This document shows positions 31,271 through 38,948 of a stretch of 64,000 nucleotides of DNA, one piece after another. Made by a program: the position numbers and the translations under genes. The notes beneath the pieces were generated by a model. That model did not search any database, was not told the origin of the DNA, and saw only the letters and a list, made by a program, of their open reading frames with translations. This stretch comes from Dialister sp900541485 (lineage in GTDB: Bacteria; Bacillota; Negativicutes; Veillonellales; Dialisteraceae). The stretch's first letter is position 1. Each line of letters starts with the position of its first letter. Location of the stretch: positions 558,001 through 622,000 of the forward strand of contig OZ221974.1 in the NCBI GenBank assembly GCA_965119665.1, read 5' to 3'.

Positions 31271-32178
31271 GCAGTGGCCTCCTTTTTAGCTGACAATGCG
31301 TGAATGATTAAAATAAAAAGCAGGGAAATAATGAAAAGAAGTAATGCCATAGACCAAAGCGCCGCATTAAATTCGCCGCCGTCCATAGCACCGCCCATAT
31401 CCGAGGCAATCGCAGCGGTCAGATTATTTGTGGGAGCAAGCAGGCTTTTAGGAAAGGCTTTCATTTTTCCGATGACCATAGCCACAGCAAGTGCTTCTCC
31501 GAATGCACGGGCGAGTCCCAGTACAATAGCGGTTAAAATTCCCGGAAGTGCCGCCGGAAGTAATACCCGGTAAAGCATCTGCCACCGAGTCGATCCGAGC
31601 CCGTAAGCCCCTTCAATATATTTCTGATTGACACTCCGTATCGCATCTGCCGAAACGGAAGTAATAGTCGGATAAATCATGACAGATAATACAATCGCTG
31701 CTGCTAAAACAGATTGTCCGTGAGGCAAATCAAATATTTTTTGCAAAAATGGAACTAATACGACAAGCCCGACCCAGCCGTAAACGACAGAGGGGATACC
31801 GACAAAAATTTCTACAGCAGGACGTATAATTTTTTCCCCCAAAGACGGGGAAATTTTGGTCATAAATATAGCCGTCGAAAGACTGAATGGCACGGAAATC
31901 AGTAAAGCGACCGTACAAGTTAAAATAGAGCCCCAAATAAAAACAGCCGCTCCTATGCGACCTCCGCCCATCTCCGTATCTGACGGATTCCAATCAGAGG
32001 AAAAAAGAAACTCTGCCACGGAATGATCAAACTGAGTAAAGGTCAGCATGCCCTTTGCAAGCAGGAACGCACCTATGGCAATCGTTAATACAATAAGAAA
32101 AAGTCCGCATAATGTGGAAACACTTTTCCCTAAATATTCTCTCTTAAACATCTGTTGCTGCTTTACATGACCACCCAT
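31267..32178 (-). CDS. pstC: Phosphate ABC transporter permease PstC
   Basis: About 303 residues with six membrane segments. The loop YGLGSTRWQMLYRVLLPAAL and the motif LGLARAFGEALAVAMVIG are typical of PstC. The start at 32178 (MGGHVKQQ) is chosen over 32238 because AAGGAG precedes it by seven bases. A gap of about 90 bases separates it from pstS. Confidence 0.95.
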   Translation of the reverse strand: MGGHVKQQQMFKREYLGKSVSTLCGLFLIVLTIAIGAFLLAKGMLTFTQFDHSVAEFLFSSDWNPSDTEMGGGRIGAAVFIWGSILTCTVALLISVPFSLSTAIFMTKISPSLGEKIIRPAVEIFVGIPSVVYGWVGLVVLVPFLQKIFDLPHGQSVLAAAIVLSVMIYPTITSVSADAIRSVNQKYIEGAYGLGSTRWQMLYRVLLPAALPGILTAIVLGLARAFGEALAVAMVIGKMKAFPKSLLAPTNNLTAAIASDMGGAMDGGEFNAALWSMALLLFIISLLFILIIHALSAKKEATA

Positions 32179-32268
32179 ACAATCTCCTTGCTGTCTCATA
32201 TATCGGAAAGGCAGTCGTATATACATACGACCGCTCATTTTCCGGATACATTCTTATTTAAACTTTTC

Positions 32269-33156
32269 TTATTTCTGTTTCATCTTGCTGCTTACACCGT
32301 AGCCCTGTTTTTCGATTTCCACACCATACTCATCAGAAACTACATAATCGAGGAATGCCTTCACCGCACCTGTAGGTTCTCCTTTTGTATACATATGTTC
32401 ATATCCCCACACCGGATATGTACCGTTGTATGTATTTTCCAAAGTCGACGCTACACCATCAATGCCGAGAGCTACCACGTCTTTGTTATTTACCAGATAA
32501 GAAAGTGCAATGTAGCCGATTGCCCCCTTCGTCTGGGAAATACTCTGAAGCAGTGTACCGGAATCATCGGTTTCCAGCGATTTATTCGATGCTTCTTCTT
32601 TTCCCGCCAGTGCCAACTCCGTAAAGAGTGCACGCGTGCCGGATGTAGAAGGACGGGTCACGAGAATAATTTCCTGGTCGGGACCACCGACATCTTTCCA
32701 GTTGGTAATTTTAGCCGTAAACACATCCTGGAGCTGTGCTTTTGTCAGACTCTTTACGGTTGCTCCGATATCCTTATGAACAATCGGTGCTACCGTCAAA
32801 ACACAAACCTTATGATCTACCAGACCTTTTGCCTTATCTGCAGGAAGTTTTTTAGAAGCTTCCACATCAGAATTCCCAATATTGACCGACCCTTCTGCTA
32901 CCTGCTTTAATCCTGTACCCGAACCGCCACCGTTTAATGTGAGAGATACCTCCGGATTTTTCACCTTAAATTTAGTAGCCGCATCTTTGGCAAGCGGAAG
33001 CAGTGCGGAAGAACCTGAAACGGTAACCGAACCTGTAATCTTACTTCCTGTCGCAGGTTTTCCGTCTTTCTTTGCCGTGTCACTTCCTCCGCAACCGGCA
33101 GCCGTTAATAATACAGCAGATGATACTACTACGAGAGTCAACTTCTTTAAATTCAT
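32269..33156 (-). CDS. pstS: Phosphate-binding lipoprotein PstS
   Basis: A 295-residue substrate-binding protein. The signal peptide ends in lipobox LTAAGC (C22), giving a lipid-anchored form. Phosphate-binding elements are visible: VSGSSALLPLA, NGGGSGTGLKQV, SDVEAS-type sequence and RPSTSGTRALF. It is the first gene of pstSCAB-phoP-phoR. The 100 bases upstream contain several TTTACA/TTACA-like units that might be Pho boxes. Confidence 0.96.
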   Translation of the reverse strand: MNLKKLTLVVVSSAVLLTAAGCGGSDTAKKDGKPATGSKITGSVTVSGSSALLPLAKDAATKFKVKNPEVSLTLNGGGSGTGLKQVAEGSVNIGNSDVEASKKLPADKAKGLVDHKVCVLTVAPIVHKDIGATVKSLTKAQLQDVFTAKITNWKDVGGPDQEIILVTRPSTSGTRALFTELALAGKEEASNKSLETDDSGTLLQSISQTKGAIGYIALSYLVNNKDVVALGIDGVASTLENTYNGTYPVWGYEHMYTKGEPTGAVKAFLDYVVSDEYGVEIEKQGYGVSSKMKQK

Positions 33157-33340
33157 TTTCTCCTCCTTAGGAAATACATTTTACTGTATCTCCAGTGTAC
33201 GGAACGTATGTAAAAGTTCTATAGACAAGATTGTATACTTTTCGTTCAGTTTGTAATTTTTAAGTAAAACACACTGTACGCTTTACATCTGTTTCTGTAA
33301 AACATATAAAACACAGACATCTTCATATCCTTTTATAAAA
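33157..33340 (-). promoter_or_regulatory. Region upstream of pstS with possible Pho boxes
   Basis: On the minus strand TTTTACA, ATTACAAACTG and TTTTACAT-like units recur at roughly 20-30 base intervals before pstS, with CTATAG as a possible -10. Phosphate control is expected for this operon, but the exact boxes are uncertain. Confidence 0.35.
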
Positions 33341-33341
33341 T

Positions 33342-33374
33342 AAAAAGACATCTTCTTACATAAGTAAAAAGATG
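33342..33374 (-). terminator. Terminator at the leader-distal end of the CRISPR array
   Basis: On the minus strand CATCTT pairs with AAGATG with further TTAC/GTAA pairing, then TCTTTTTATTTT. It lies 40 bases after the last, degenerate repeat in the direction of pre-crRNA transcription. Confidence 0.8.
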
Positions 33375-33414
33375 CCCCGCTATACGAAACTCTATCGGCA
33401 AAAATATATTTTCT

Positions 33415-33447
33415 CTATAAATCCAATCGCCTTGTGTGAGGTGTGAC
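33415..33447 (-). repeat. Degenerate leader-distal CRISPR repeat
   Basis: It differs from the consensus at positions 1, 3, 5, 12, 13, 15, 19 and 30. The hairpin arms no longer pair well. It and the 3' flank (33387-33423) have a second copy at 7007-7042. Confidence 0.85.
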
Positions 33448-33514
33448 TCCGCCCGCTTTTTCACTCTTTGAAAATTGTTTTATTTCAATCCACGCACCTC
33501 GTGTGAGGTGCGAC

Positions 33515-33651
33515 TCGCCATCTGCACGTACTTCCGCTTCTGCTTTAATCAAACCCCTGCCCGTAAGTTTGGAAAAATCCAGAGTCACGCTGGTTACTTC
33601 TTTACCATTTACGGTCAGCTTATTTTCTAATTTAATCGGTTTCATACTCAT
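33515..33651 (-). pseudogene. 5' fragment of a phage tail-assembly chaperone-like gene inside the CRISPR array
   Basis: The minus strand has GGAGG eight bases before ATG at 33651 and then 45-46 codons for MSMKPIKLENKLTVNGKEV, ending ADGE exactly at a CRISPR repeat. The order K-L-x-V-N-G-K-E-V, then LDFSKLTGRGLIKAEAEVRA, fits small siphophage tail-assembly proteins of 80-100 residues, so about half is missing. Past 33515 the frame only reads through the repeat. The family call is from memory of the pattern and is moderate. Confidence 0.5.
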
Positions 33652-33687
33652 TTAAATTTCCTCCATTCGTGATATAATAAAGAAAAA

Positions 33688-33697
33688 CACTATAGTG
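33688..33697. promoter_or_regulatory. Palindrome between divergent ORFs inside the CRISPR array
   Basis: CACTATAGTG is a perfect 10-bp palindrome between the phage-like fragment and the small membrane ORF; a TATAAT box lies close by at 33673-33678. It may be an operator. Confidence 0.3.
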
Positions 33698-33716
33698 CAG
33701 GAAGGAAGTGTTTTGT

Positions 33717-33956
33717 ATGGAAAAGCGCAATTCGTTATCTATCTGCTTTACCGCAATAGCGGCCGTAGTAGAATGTTTTATTACAATTTTTTTCTTGCTT
33801 CCGATTCTGCTTTTGGCAACTGCTTTTGCTGCATTGGTTACATCGTTCTACTGTGCGCTTCTGCTTCCTGAAGGCTATGCACTTCCTGTCACAGCTATTA
33901 TTACTATATCCGTCTTTATTGGCTCCGCCTTATACGGCTGGCACAATACCCAATGA
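33717..33956 (+). CDS. Small membrane protein encoded within an abnormal CRISPR interval
   Basis: A 79-residue, strongly hydrophobic protein starting MEKRNSLSICF, with two or three membrane segments covering residues 8-75. GGAAGGAAG lies eight bases before ATG and a TATAAT box lies at 33673-33678. The TGA is five bases before a CRISPR repeat. Size and shape would fit a phage holin or similar, but no family is recognised. It runs opposite to the phage-like fragment and to the array transcript. Confidence 0.5.
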   Translation: MEKRNSLSICFTAIAAVVECFITIFFLLPILLLATAFAALVTSFYCALLLPEGYALPVTAIITISVFIGSALYGWHNTQ

Positions 33957-35208
33957 TAGTAATTTCAATCCACGCACCTCGTGTGAGGTGCGACTTTCCC
34001 ACATCTGTGTTTTTTCGGAGTTATATGCATTTCAATCCACGCACCTCGTGTGAGGTGCGACCCGAAGCGGTTTTCTCCTATCTCGGGTTTTATATATTTC
34101 AATCCACGCACCTCGTGTGAGGTGCGACCTACAGCTACAGGATAAGAAGTCCGGAGGCCGAAATTTCAATCCACGCACCTCGTGTGAGGTGCGACTTCGT
34201 TCCTACATTGGCCTTACCGCCGTAGCCGTATTTCAATCCACGCACCTCGTGTGAGGTGCGACCAGAATCCATTTTATATGGGGAGATTGCACGGCTTATT
34301 TCAATCCACGCACCTCGTGTGAGGTGCGACCCTGTACGGGCAATATACTTGCCATGCCGATTAAATTTCAATCCACGCACCTCGTGTGAGGTGCGACGGG
34401 AAATACGCCTTTAGGCGTTGCCCTTGATATATTTCAATCCACGCACCTCGTGTGAGGTGCGACGTAAAATATATTTGACAGAATAAGTAGGAGTGATATT
34501 TCAATCCACGCACCTCGTGTGAGGTGCGACAAGTGACAAGGCGTGGAAGCCTCATAACCATAGTATTTCAATCCACGCACCTCGTGTGAGGTGCGACTTG
34601 TATTTTATCTCCCAGTTTCGGACTGGATATGTTATAAATTTCAATCCACGCACCTCGTGTGAGGTGCGACTATCCTCGGGATTACTAATTTCTAACACAT
34701 CAATCATTTCAATCCACGCACCTCGTGTGAGGTGCGACAGAGATTTTTTGACCGAGGCCATGCAAAATCTTTGATTTCAATCCACGCACCTCGTGTGAGG
34801 TGCGACTAGAAATTACGAAAGAAGTCCTTGAGATTTTCAGATTTCAATCCACGCACCTCGTGTGAGGTGCGACGGGACGTAATCCACTAAGGTCTTTGAC
34901 TGGATTGAATTTCAATCCACGCACCTCGTGTGAGGTGCGACTGGTAAGTGTTTGTCTTGTAAAATGCGTAAGGCTATTTCAATCCACGCACCTCGTGTGA
35001 GGTGCGACCAAGCATTTGGCATCTAATGGGGTTCTATTTTATATTTCAATCCACGCACCTCGTGTGAGGTGCGACTGATTATATATTGCCGACTGACACC
35101 AATTTATTTATTTCAATCCACGCACCTCGTGTGAGGTGCGACTTTCAATCATATCAAACAGTAATAGCCGCCGTGATTTCAATCCACGCACCTCGTGTGA
35201 GGTGCGAC

Positions 35209-35297
35209 TTACACGATAAACACTTACCACAAGGCAACAAAATAGGCTTAAATTCCGAACGAGGATTATTTAATGCAGTTTCATACAAAGAATAACC
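35209..35297. other. Oversized 89-nt CRISPR interval with phage-like coding sequence
   Basis: The plus strand reads as one open frame (LHDKHLPQGNKIGLNSERG, then LFNAVSYKE and stop). It is too short for two spacers and a repeat (about 101 nt). Its first 21 bases match, at 19 positions, the reverse complement of the spacer at 34942-34975. Confidence 0.75.
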
Positions 35298-35934
35298 ATT
35301 TCAATCCACGCACCTCGTGTGAGGTGCGACATGAAATACTTAACATATTAGGTTATGAAATAGAAATATTTCAATCCACGCACCTCGTGTGAGGTGCGAC
35401 ACAAGACCCCCTGCGTGAAATTCGTCATTGTTATATTTCAATCCACGCACCTCGTGTGAGGTGCGACTGCATTCTTCTCACTCGAATATTTTTCGTAAGA
35501 AATTTCAATCCACGCACCTCGTGTGAGGTGCGACTTGAAAGAATTCGCAGAGTATTTCGATGTAGGAGAATTTCAATCCACGCACCTCGTGTGAGGTGCG
35601 ACGCAAATTTGAAGAAGACGGGTTTTTGGACGAGATATTTCAATCCACGCACCTCGTGTGAGGTGCGACCCAATTATAGGTATGATTCAAGAAATGCGAT
35701 ATTTCAATCCACGCACCTCGTGTGAGGTGCGACGACAGCTAACTCTCCTTCCTCTATTGGCCTTTCTATTTCAATCCACGCACCTCGTGTGAGGTGCGAC
35801 ACCGAAACACGATATAGATAAGTGGCATTTATTCATTTCAATCCACGCACCTCGTGTGAGGTGCGACGGCCGAAGTACTGCATATCCGGCGGGCTTTAGC
35901 CATTTCAATCCACGCACCTCGTGTGAGGTGCGAC

Positions 35935-36104
35935 TGCAAAAGTATATATTTTTCATTAATACTCTTGCGCATAATAGTATCTTTTTCTTTTCATATAGTA
36001 CTATTATTTTTTTCTTTTTTATAATATATATTACTTTTTTAAAATAAATCTGTATTTTTACGGTGCGAAAACATCTGTGTTTTTATGATTCCATCCTGTT
36101 CGCA
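35935..36104 (-). promoter_or_regulatory. CRISPR leader
   Basis: A very AT-rich 170-bp stretch between cas2 and the first repeat. It contains an inverted repeat ATAATAGTA (35971-35979) / TACTATTAT (35999-36007) and a second one, GTGCGAA / TTCGCAC, near 36063-36106. TATTATAA-like -10 boxes are present on the minus strand. Position and composition fit the leader with promoter and integration signals. Confidence 0.8.
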
Positions 36105-36395
36105 CTAAATAACTAAAATATCATCTTGCAAAAATTCCGGTTGTTTTCCTAAATGCTCTACTTTGGTTTTATAATGATTTCCCAGCCTGTAAAATCGAAT
36201 GCTGTCTGCATTTTTATCTATTAATTTTTCTAATTCATGTTTAAAAAGTACATACTGATCTTCTTGGAGTAAGCACTCAAAAACGGAATTTTGCACTCTT
36301 TGCCCATGATTGACACAAGCCTTTGCTACCTTTCTTAATCTTCTCTGACCTTCCTTGGATTCTGTATTTACATCATAGGTAATAAGAATAAGCAT
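36105..36395 (-). CDS. cas2: CRISPR-associated endonuclease Cas2
   Basis: A 96-residue protein with the Cas2 start MLILITYDVNTESKEGQRRL (catalytic-type Asp8), FECLL and a ferredoxin-like fold pattern. It forms the integration complex with Cas1. It begins nine bases after the cas1 stop and is the last cas gene before the leader. Confidence 0.97.
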   Translation of the reverse strand: MLILITYDVNTESKEGQRRLRKVAKACVNHGQRVQNSVFECLLQEDQYVLFKHELEKLIDKNADSIRFYRLGNHYKTKVEHLGKQPEFLQDDILVI

Positions 36396-36404
36396 GTTTT
36401 CTCC

Positions 36405-37436
36405 CTACTTCCAAAAGAATGGCGGATACTCTGATAAATCGCCTCGTATGGTTCTTGCCAAAAGTAATGATTGTATATAAGGAACCAGCCCCCAGGGGAT
36501 TTTTTCTCCCAAAAACGGATGCTTGATTTCTTCCTGTTTTTTCTTTTGCCATTGGGTAAGAAATATTCTGCGTCCCTGTTCTGAAAACTCTACTGCTCCA
36601 TTAGGTCGTTTGCTGAAAAATGATGAAGTTATTACATTTTGGTTGATACAAGAAATAACAAACCGATCGACAATAACAGATCTTAATTCTTCCATCAAAT
36701 CAAGGGCAAGACTCCTTCTTCCCGGTCTGCTCCTGTGCATAAATCCTACATAAGGGTCAAGTCCCACGCTCTGTAATGCAGATGCACAGTCTAAAGAAAG
36801 TAGCACATACGCATAGGAGAGCATAGCATTTACATTGTCTAAAGGTGGACGGCGTGATCTTTGATGAAAGAAAAATTCTTCTTTATTTCTAAGTATCAGG
36901 CTGTCAAATCCCGCAAAATACGTTTGTGCCGCCGCCCCTTCTATCCCCAAAAGGCTTTCCGAATCACTGCAATTTTGTATATCCTGCAATGCATTTGCCA
37001 ATTGACTTGACAGGTTCTTCAGATTTTTCACAGGCACACGCTGGGGGTGGTCTCTTGTGGCACGTTCCAATATCCAACGGCTATTATATACTTTCCCTAA
37101 AAGAAAATTTCTTGCATAGGATGCACTTTTGACTTTGTCATCAGAAATTCTATACTGTTCCTGCCTCAGCCATACATTTCCTGTTTCTTCTCCGATAACC
37201 CTTGCTAAAAATTTACCCCACGGGGTAAAAAAGGATAATCCGACTCCTCTTTTTGCACAAGCTCCCATCAATGCCGGGCTGGCTCCGGAATAGGAAAAGC
37301 AGAGAATATTTTCAAATATATGCAGGGGGAATCTTTTGTCTTCTCCCTCTTTATTTTTGATAACGATATTCTCTCCATCCAGTCCCAAATAGCTTTCAGA
37401 AGTCAAAACGAATAGAGTATTCAGCAGGTGTCTCAT
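36405..37436 (-). CDS. cas1: CRISPR-associated endonuclease Cas1 (type I-C)
   Basis: About 343 residues, the integrase that inserts new spacers. The start at 37436 (MRHLLNTLFVLTSESYLGLDG) overlaps the cas4 stop as ATGA; the longer frame is rejected. Visible features include the I-C-type beginning, EGAAAQTYFAGFDSL (metal-binding Glu), YAYVLLSLDCASALQSVGLDP-like sequence, the His in VGFMHRSRPGRRSLALDLMEE and D/E residues in that stretch. Confidence 0.97.
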   Translation of the reverse strand: MRHLLNTLFVLTSESYLGLDGENIVIKNKEGEDKRFPLHIFENILCFSYSGASPALMGACAKRGVGLSFFTPWGKFLARVIGEETGNVWLRQEQYRISDDKVKSASYARNFLLGKVYNSRWILERATRDHPQRVPVKNLKNLSSQLANALQDIQNCSDSESLLGIEGAAAQTYFAGFDSLILRNKEEFFFHQRSRRPPLDNVNAMLSYAYVLLSLDCASALQSVGLDPYVGFMHRSRPGRRSLALDLMEELRSVIVDRFVISCINQNVITSSFFSKRPNGAVEFSEQGRRIFLTQWQKKKQEEIKHPFLGEKIPWGLVPYIQSLLLARTIRGDLSEYPPFFWK

Positions 37437-38098
37437 GCTTTGTCTCCTATGTAGTTTCGGATATAATCTTCTACACTCAGTGCCTTGCAAAGCTTTGGAA
37501 GGCATAGCGGTTTAAGGGAACAGGCATTACAAAAAGTTCCTGTCTTAACCTTTGGCGTATGATGGCGATGAAAATAATCATTCATTTCTTTTGCCATTAA
37601 AGTAGTTTTTTCTCTAAGTTCTTCTGTGAAAAACACCTCTTCTCTTCTTTTAGTTTCCATGTAATACAGATATCCTGACGGAATATCACAAACCAGCATT
37701 TCCTCTAAAGCCATGGCCTCTGCCGTCAGTTGCAAGCGGTCTGCATCGTTTGATTTACTGTGTCCATGTTTGTATTCAATAGGCACAGCCTTCCATGTCC
37801 CTTCATAACCGTCCAACACAACCCCGTTTGGATCTTGATGAAACTCCACCACATCACAATTACCGGCCATGTGCAAGCGTTTTGAAGAAACATGCAGACC
37901 GCGGAGGATAAGAAGGTTTCCTCTTTTTTCTACCGCCTTTTCATCGTGACAACGTGAGTGTTCCACCCTCCCTTCCGCTGTCCTTACATTTTCATGCCAT
38001 TCCATCTCCATATATGCCAATGCCCATTGGCGGCGGCAAAAAGAAAAGTGCTGGATTCCGGACATGAGAAGATAGTCATCTTCCTCAGTATTCATCAT
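37433..38098 (-). CDS. cas4: CRISPR-associated exonuclease Cas4
   Basis: A 221-residue RecB-family nuclease that trims prespacers and helps choose the PAM. C21 in FSFCRRQWAL and the C-terminal CNACSLKPLC provide the cysteines for a 4Fe-4S cluster; PIEYKHGHSK carries the nuclease Glu and Lys. The start is at 38098 or three bases later. It overlaps cas7 by 14 bases and cas1 by 4. Confidence 0.95.
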   Translation of the reverse strand: MMNTEEDDYLLMSGIQHFSFCRRQWALAYMEMEWHENVRTAEGRVEHSRCHDEKAVEKRGNLLILRGLHVSSKRLHMAGNCDVVEFHQDPNGVVLDGYEGTWKAVPIEYKHGHSKSNDADRLQLTAEAMALEEMLVCDIPSGYLYYMETKRREEVFFTEELREKTTLMAKEMNDYFHRHHTPKVKTGTFCNACSLKPLCLPKLCKALSVEDYIRNYIGDKA

Positions 38099-38930
38099 AA
38101 ATTTCAGGGGTCAATCCCGGAAGTTCATCATGATATATTTTATAGTCTTCTATGCTTTTAGGTACTTCTTTTTCAGGAACTACATGAAGTGTTCTGTGTA
38201 CTTTCGCTGATGAATATTGTCCCGTTTTTGAATTATGTTTCCACCAGTACAGTTTTACGACCGCCATACTTCCTTCCGGTCTTGCTGATGAAGCATCGTT
38301 TTCAAAGAGAGTTTTCAGAGATTCTTTTATTACTTCTGCATCTTCTGCGGTAAATCCTGTTTTTTCTGCCAACTGACAATTGATGCTTCCATAAGTTACA
38401 TACACACCGAAATCTACTCTGTGTTTCATTCCCATAGTATCGCTCGATTTTTTTGCTCCGGGAACGCTATTTACGCTTTTAGTTATTTGCAAACTTGTCA
38501 ACTCTACGGGACTGACGCTAAACGCCGGATGAATGGAAACCGGTCCCCGCACTCCAACTGAAACATCAACTCCTTTAAATGCAAATACCTGACCGAAACT
38601 CCTTACATCAATCCATGTCCGGCACGCTGTTTCTGCAAATTTTTGATCATCTTTTTTCTTTTCTGCCTCTTTAATTTCCTCAATTGATTCCACACGTTCT
38701 TTCAAGCTGGCAAAGCCATCTGTATTTTTATCATCGGACTGTACAAAAACCGCCTTCCCCATATCCATCATGCGATTTCGGATTTTTCTCTTCAGACATA
38801 CGTCCGATATCTCTCCATAACCATCATAAGTTTCTCTCGGCCGGTTACCATTTAACGGATCCCCGTTTGGGTTTGCATGTTGTACCGCAATAACTACTGC
38901 AAAATCGATTTTGTTTTGTAAAGTTTCCAT
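38085..38930 (-). CDS. cas7: CRISPR-associated protein Cas7 (Csd2, type I-C)
   Basis: About 281 residues; it forms the crRNA-binding backbone of the I-C Cascade. FAVVIAVQHANPNGDPLNGNRP near the N-terminus and VRSFGQVFAFKG are Csd2 signatures. The start at 38930 (METLQNK) has AAGGAG eight bases upstream; the ATG at 38948 is not favoured. Confidence 0.96.
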   Translation of the reverse strand: METLQNKIDFAVVIAVQHANPNGDPLNGNRPRETYDGYGEISDVCLKRKIRNRMMDMGKAVFVQSDDKNTDGFASLKERVESIEEIKEAEKKKDDQKFAETACRTWIDVRSFGQVFAFKGVDVSVGVRGPVSIHPAFSVSPVELTSLQITKSVNSVPGAKKSSDTMGMKHRVDFGVYVTYGSINCQLAEKTGFTAEDAEVIKESLKTLFENDASSARPEGSMAVVKLYWWKHNSKTGQYSSAKVHRTLHVVPEKEVPKSIEDYKIYHDELPGLTPEIYDEY

Positions 38931-38948
38931 GATTATTCTCCTTTTCAA

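Larger units (their letters stand above)
33415..35934 (-). CRISPR. Type I-C CRISPR array, 30 uniform repeats plus one degenerate repeat
   Basis: The repeat is 33 nt; its plus-strand form starts ATTTCAATCCACGCACC and ends GTGTGAGGTGCGAC, so the transcribed minus strand ends GATTGAAAT as in subtype I-C. Thirty copies appear the same; the first is at 35902-35934 and the last at 33482-33514. A degenerate copy (25/33 matches) at 33415-33447 ends the array. Most spacers are 33-35 nt (range 31-40). Two intervals are abnormal: 35209-35297 (89 nt) and 33515-33961 (447 nt). The leader is on the cas2 side, so the newest spacers are near 35900. Confidence 0.98.

Noticed and set aside
33995..34028. Spacer shares 14 bases (ACATCTGTGTTTTT) with the CRISPR leader near 36070
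   Set aside because: Short and low in complexity; likely chance in T-rich DNA, and not long enough for targeting.
34900..34919. Spacer end TGGATTGA next to the repeat start forms a palindrome with it
   Set aside because: Eight bases only; probably chance, although it could disturb folding of the neighbouring crRNA.
34021..36047. Open frames rich in SHLTRGAWIEI or ISIHAPRVRCD
   Set aside because: These are translations of the CRISPR repeat in different frames, not proteins.
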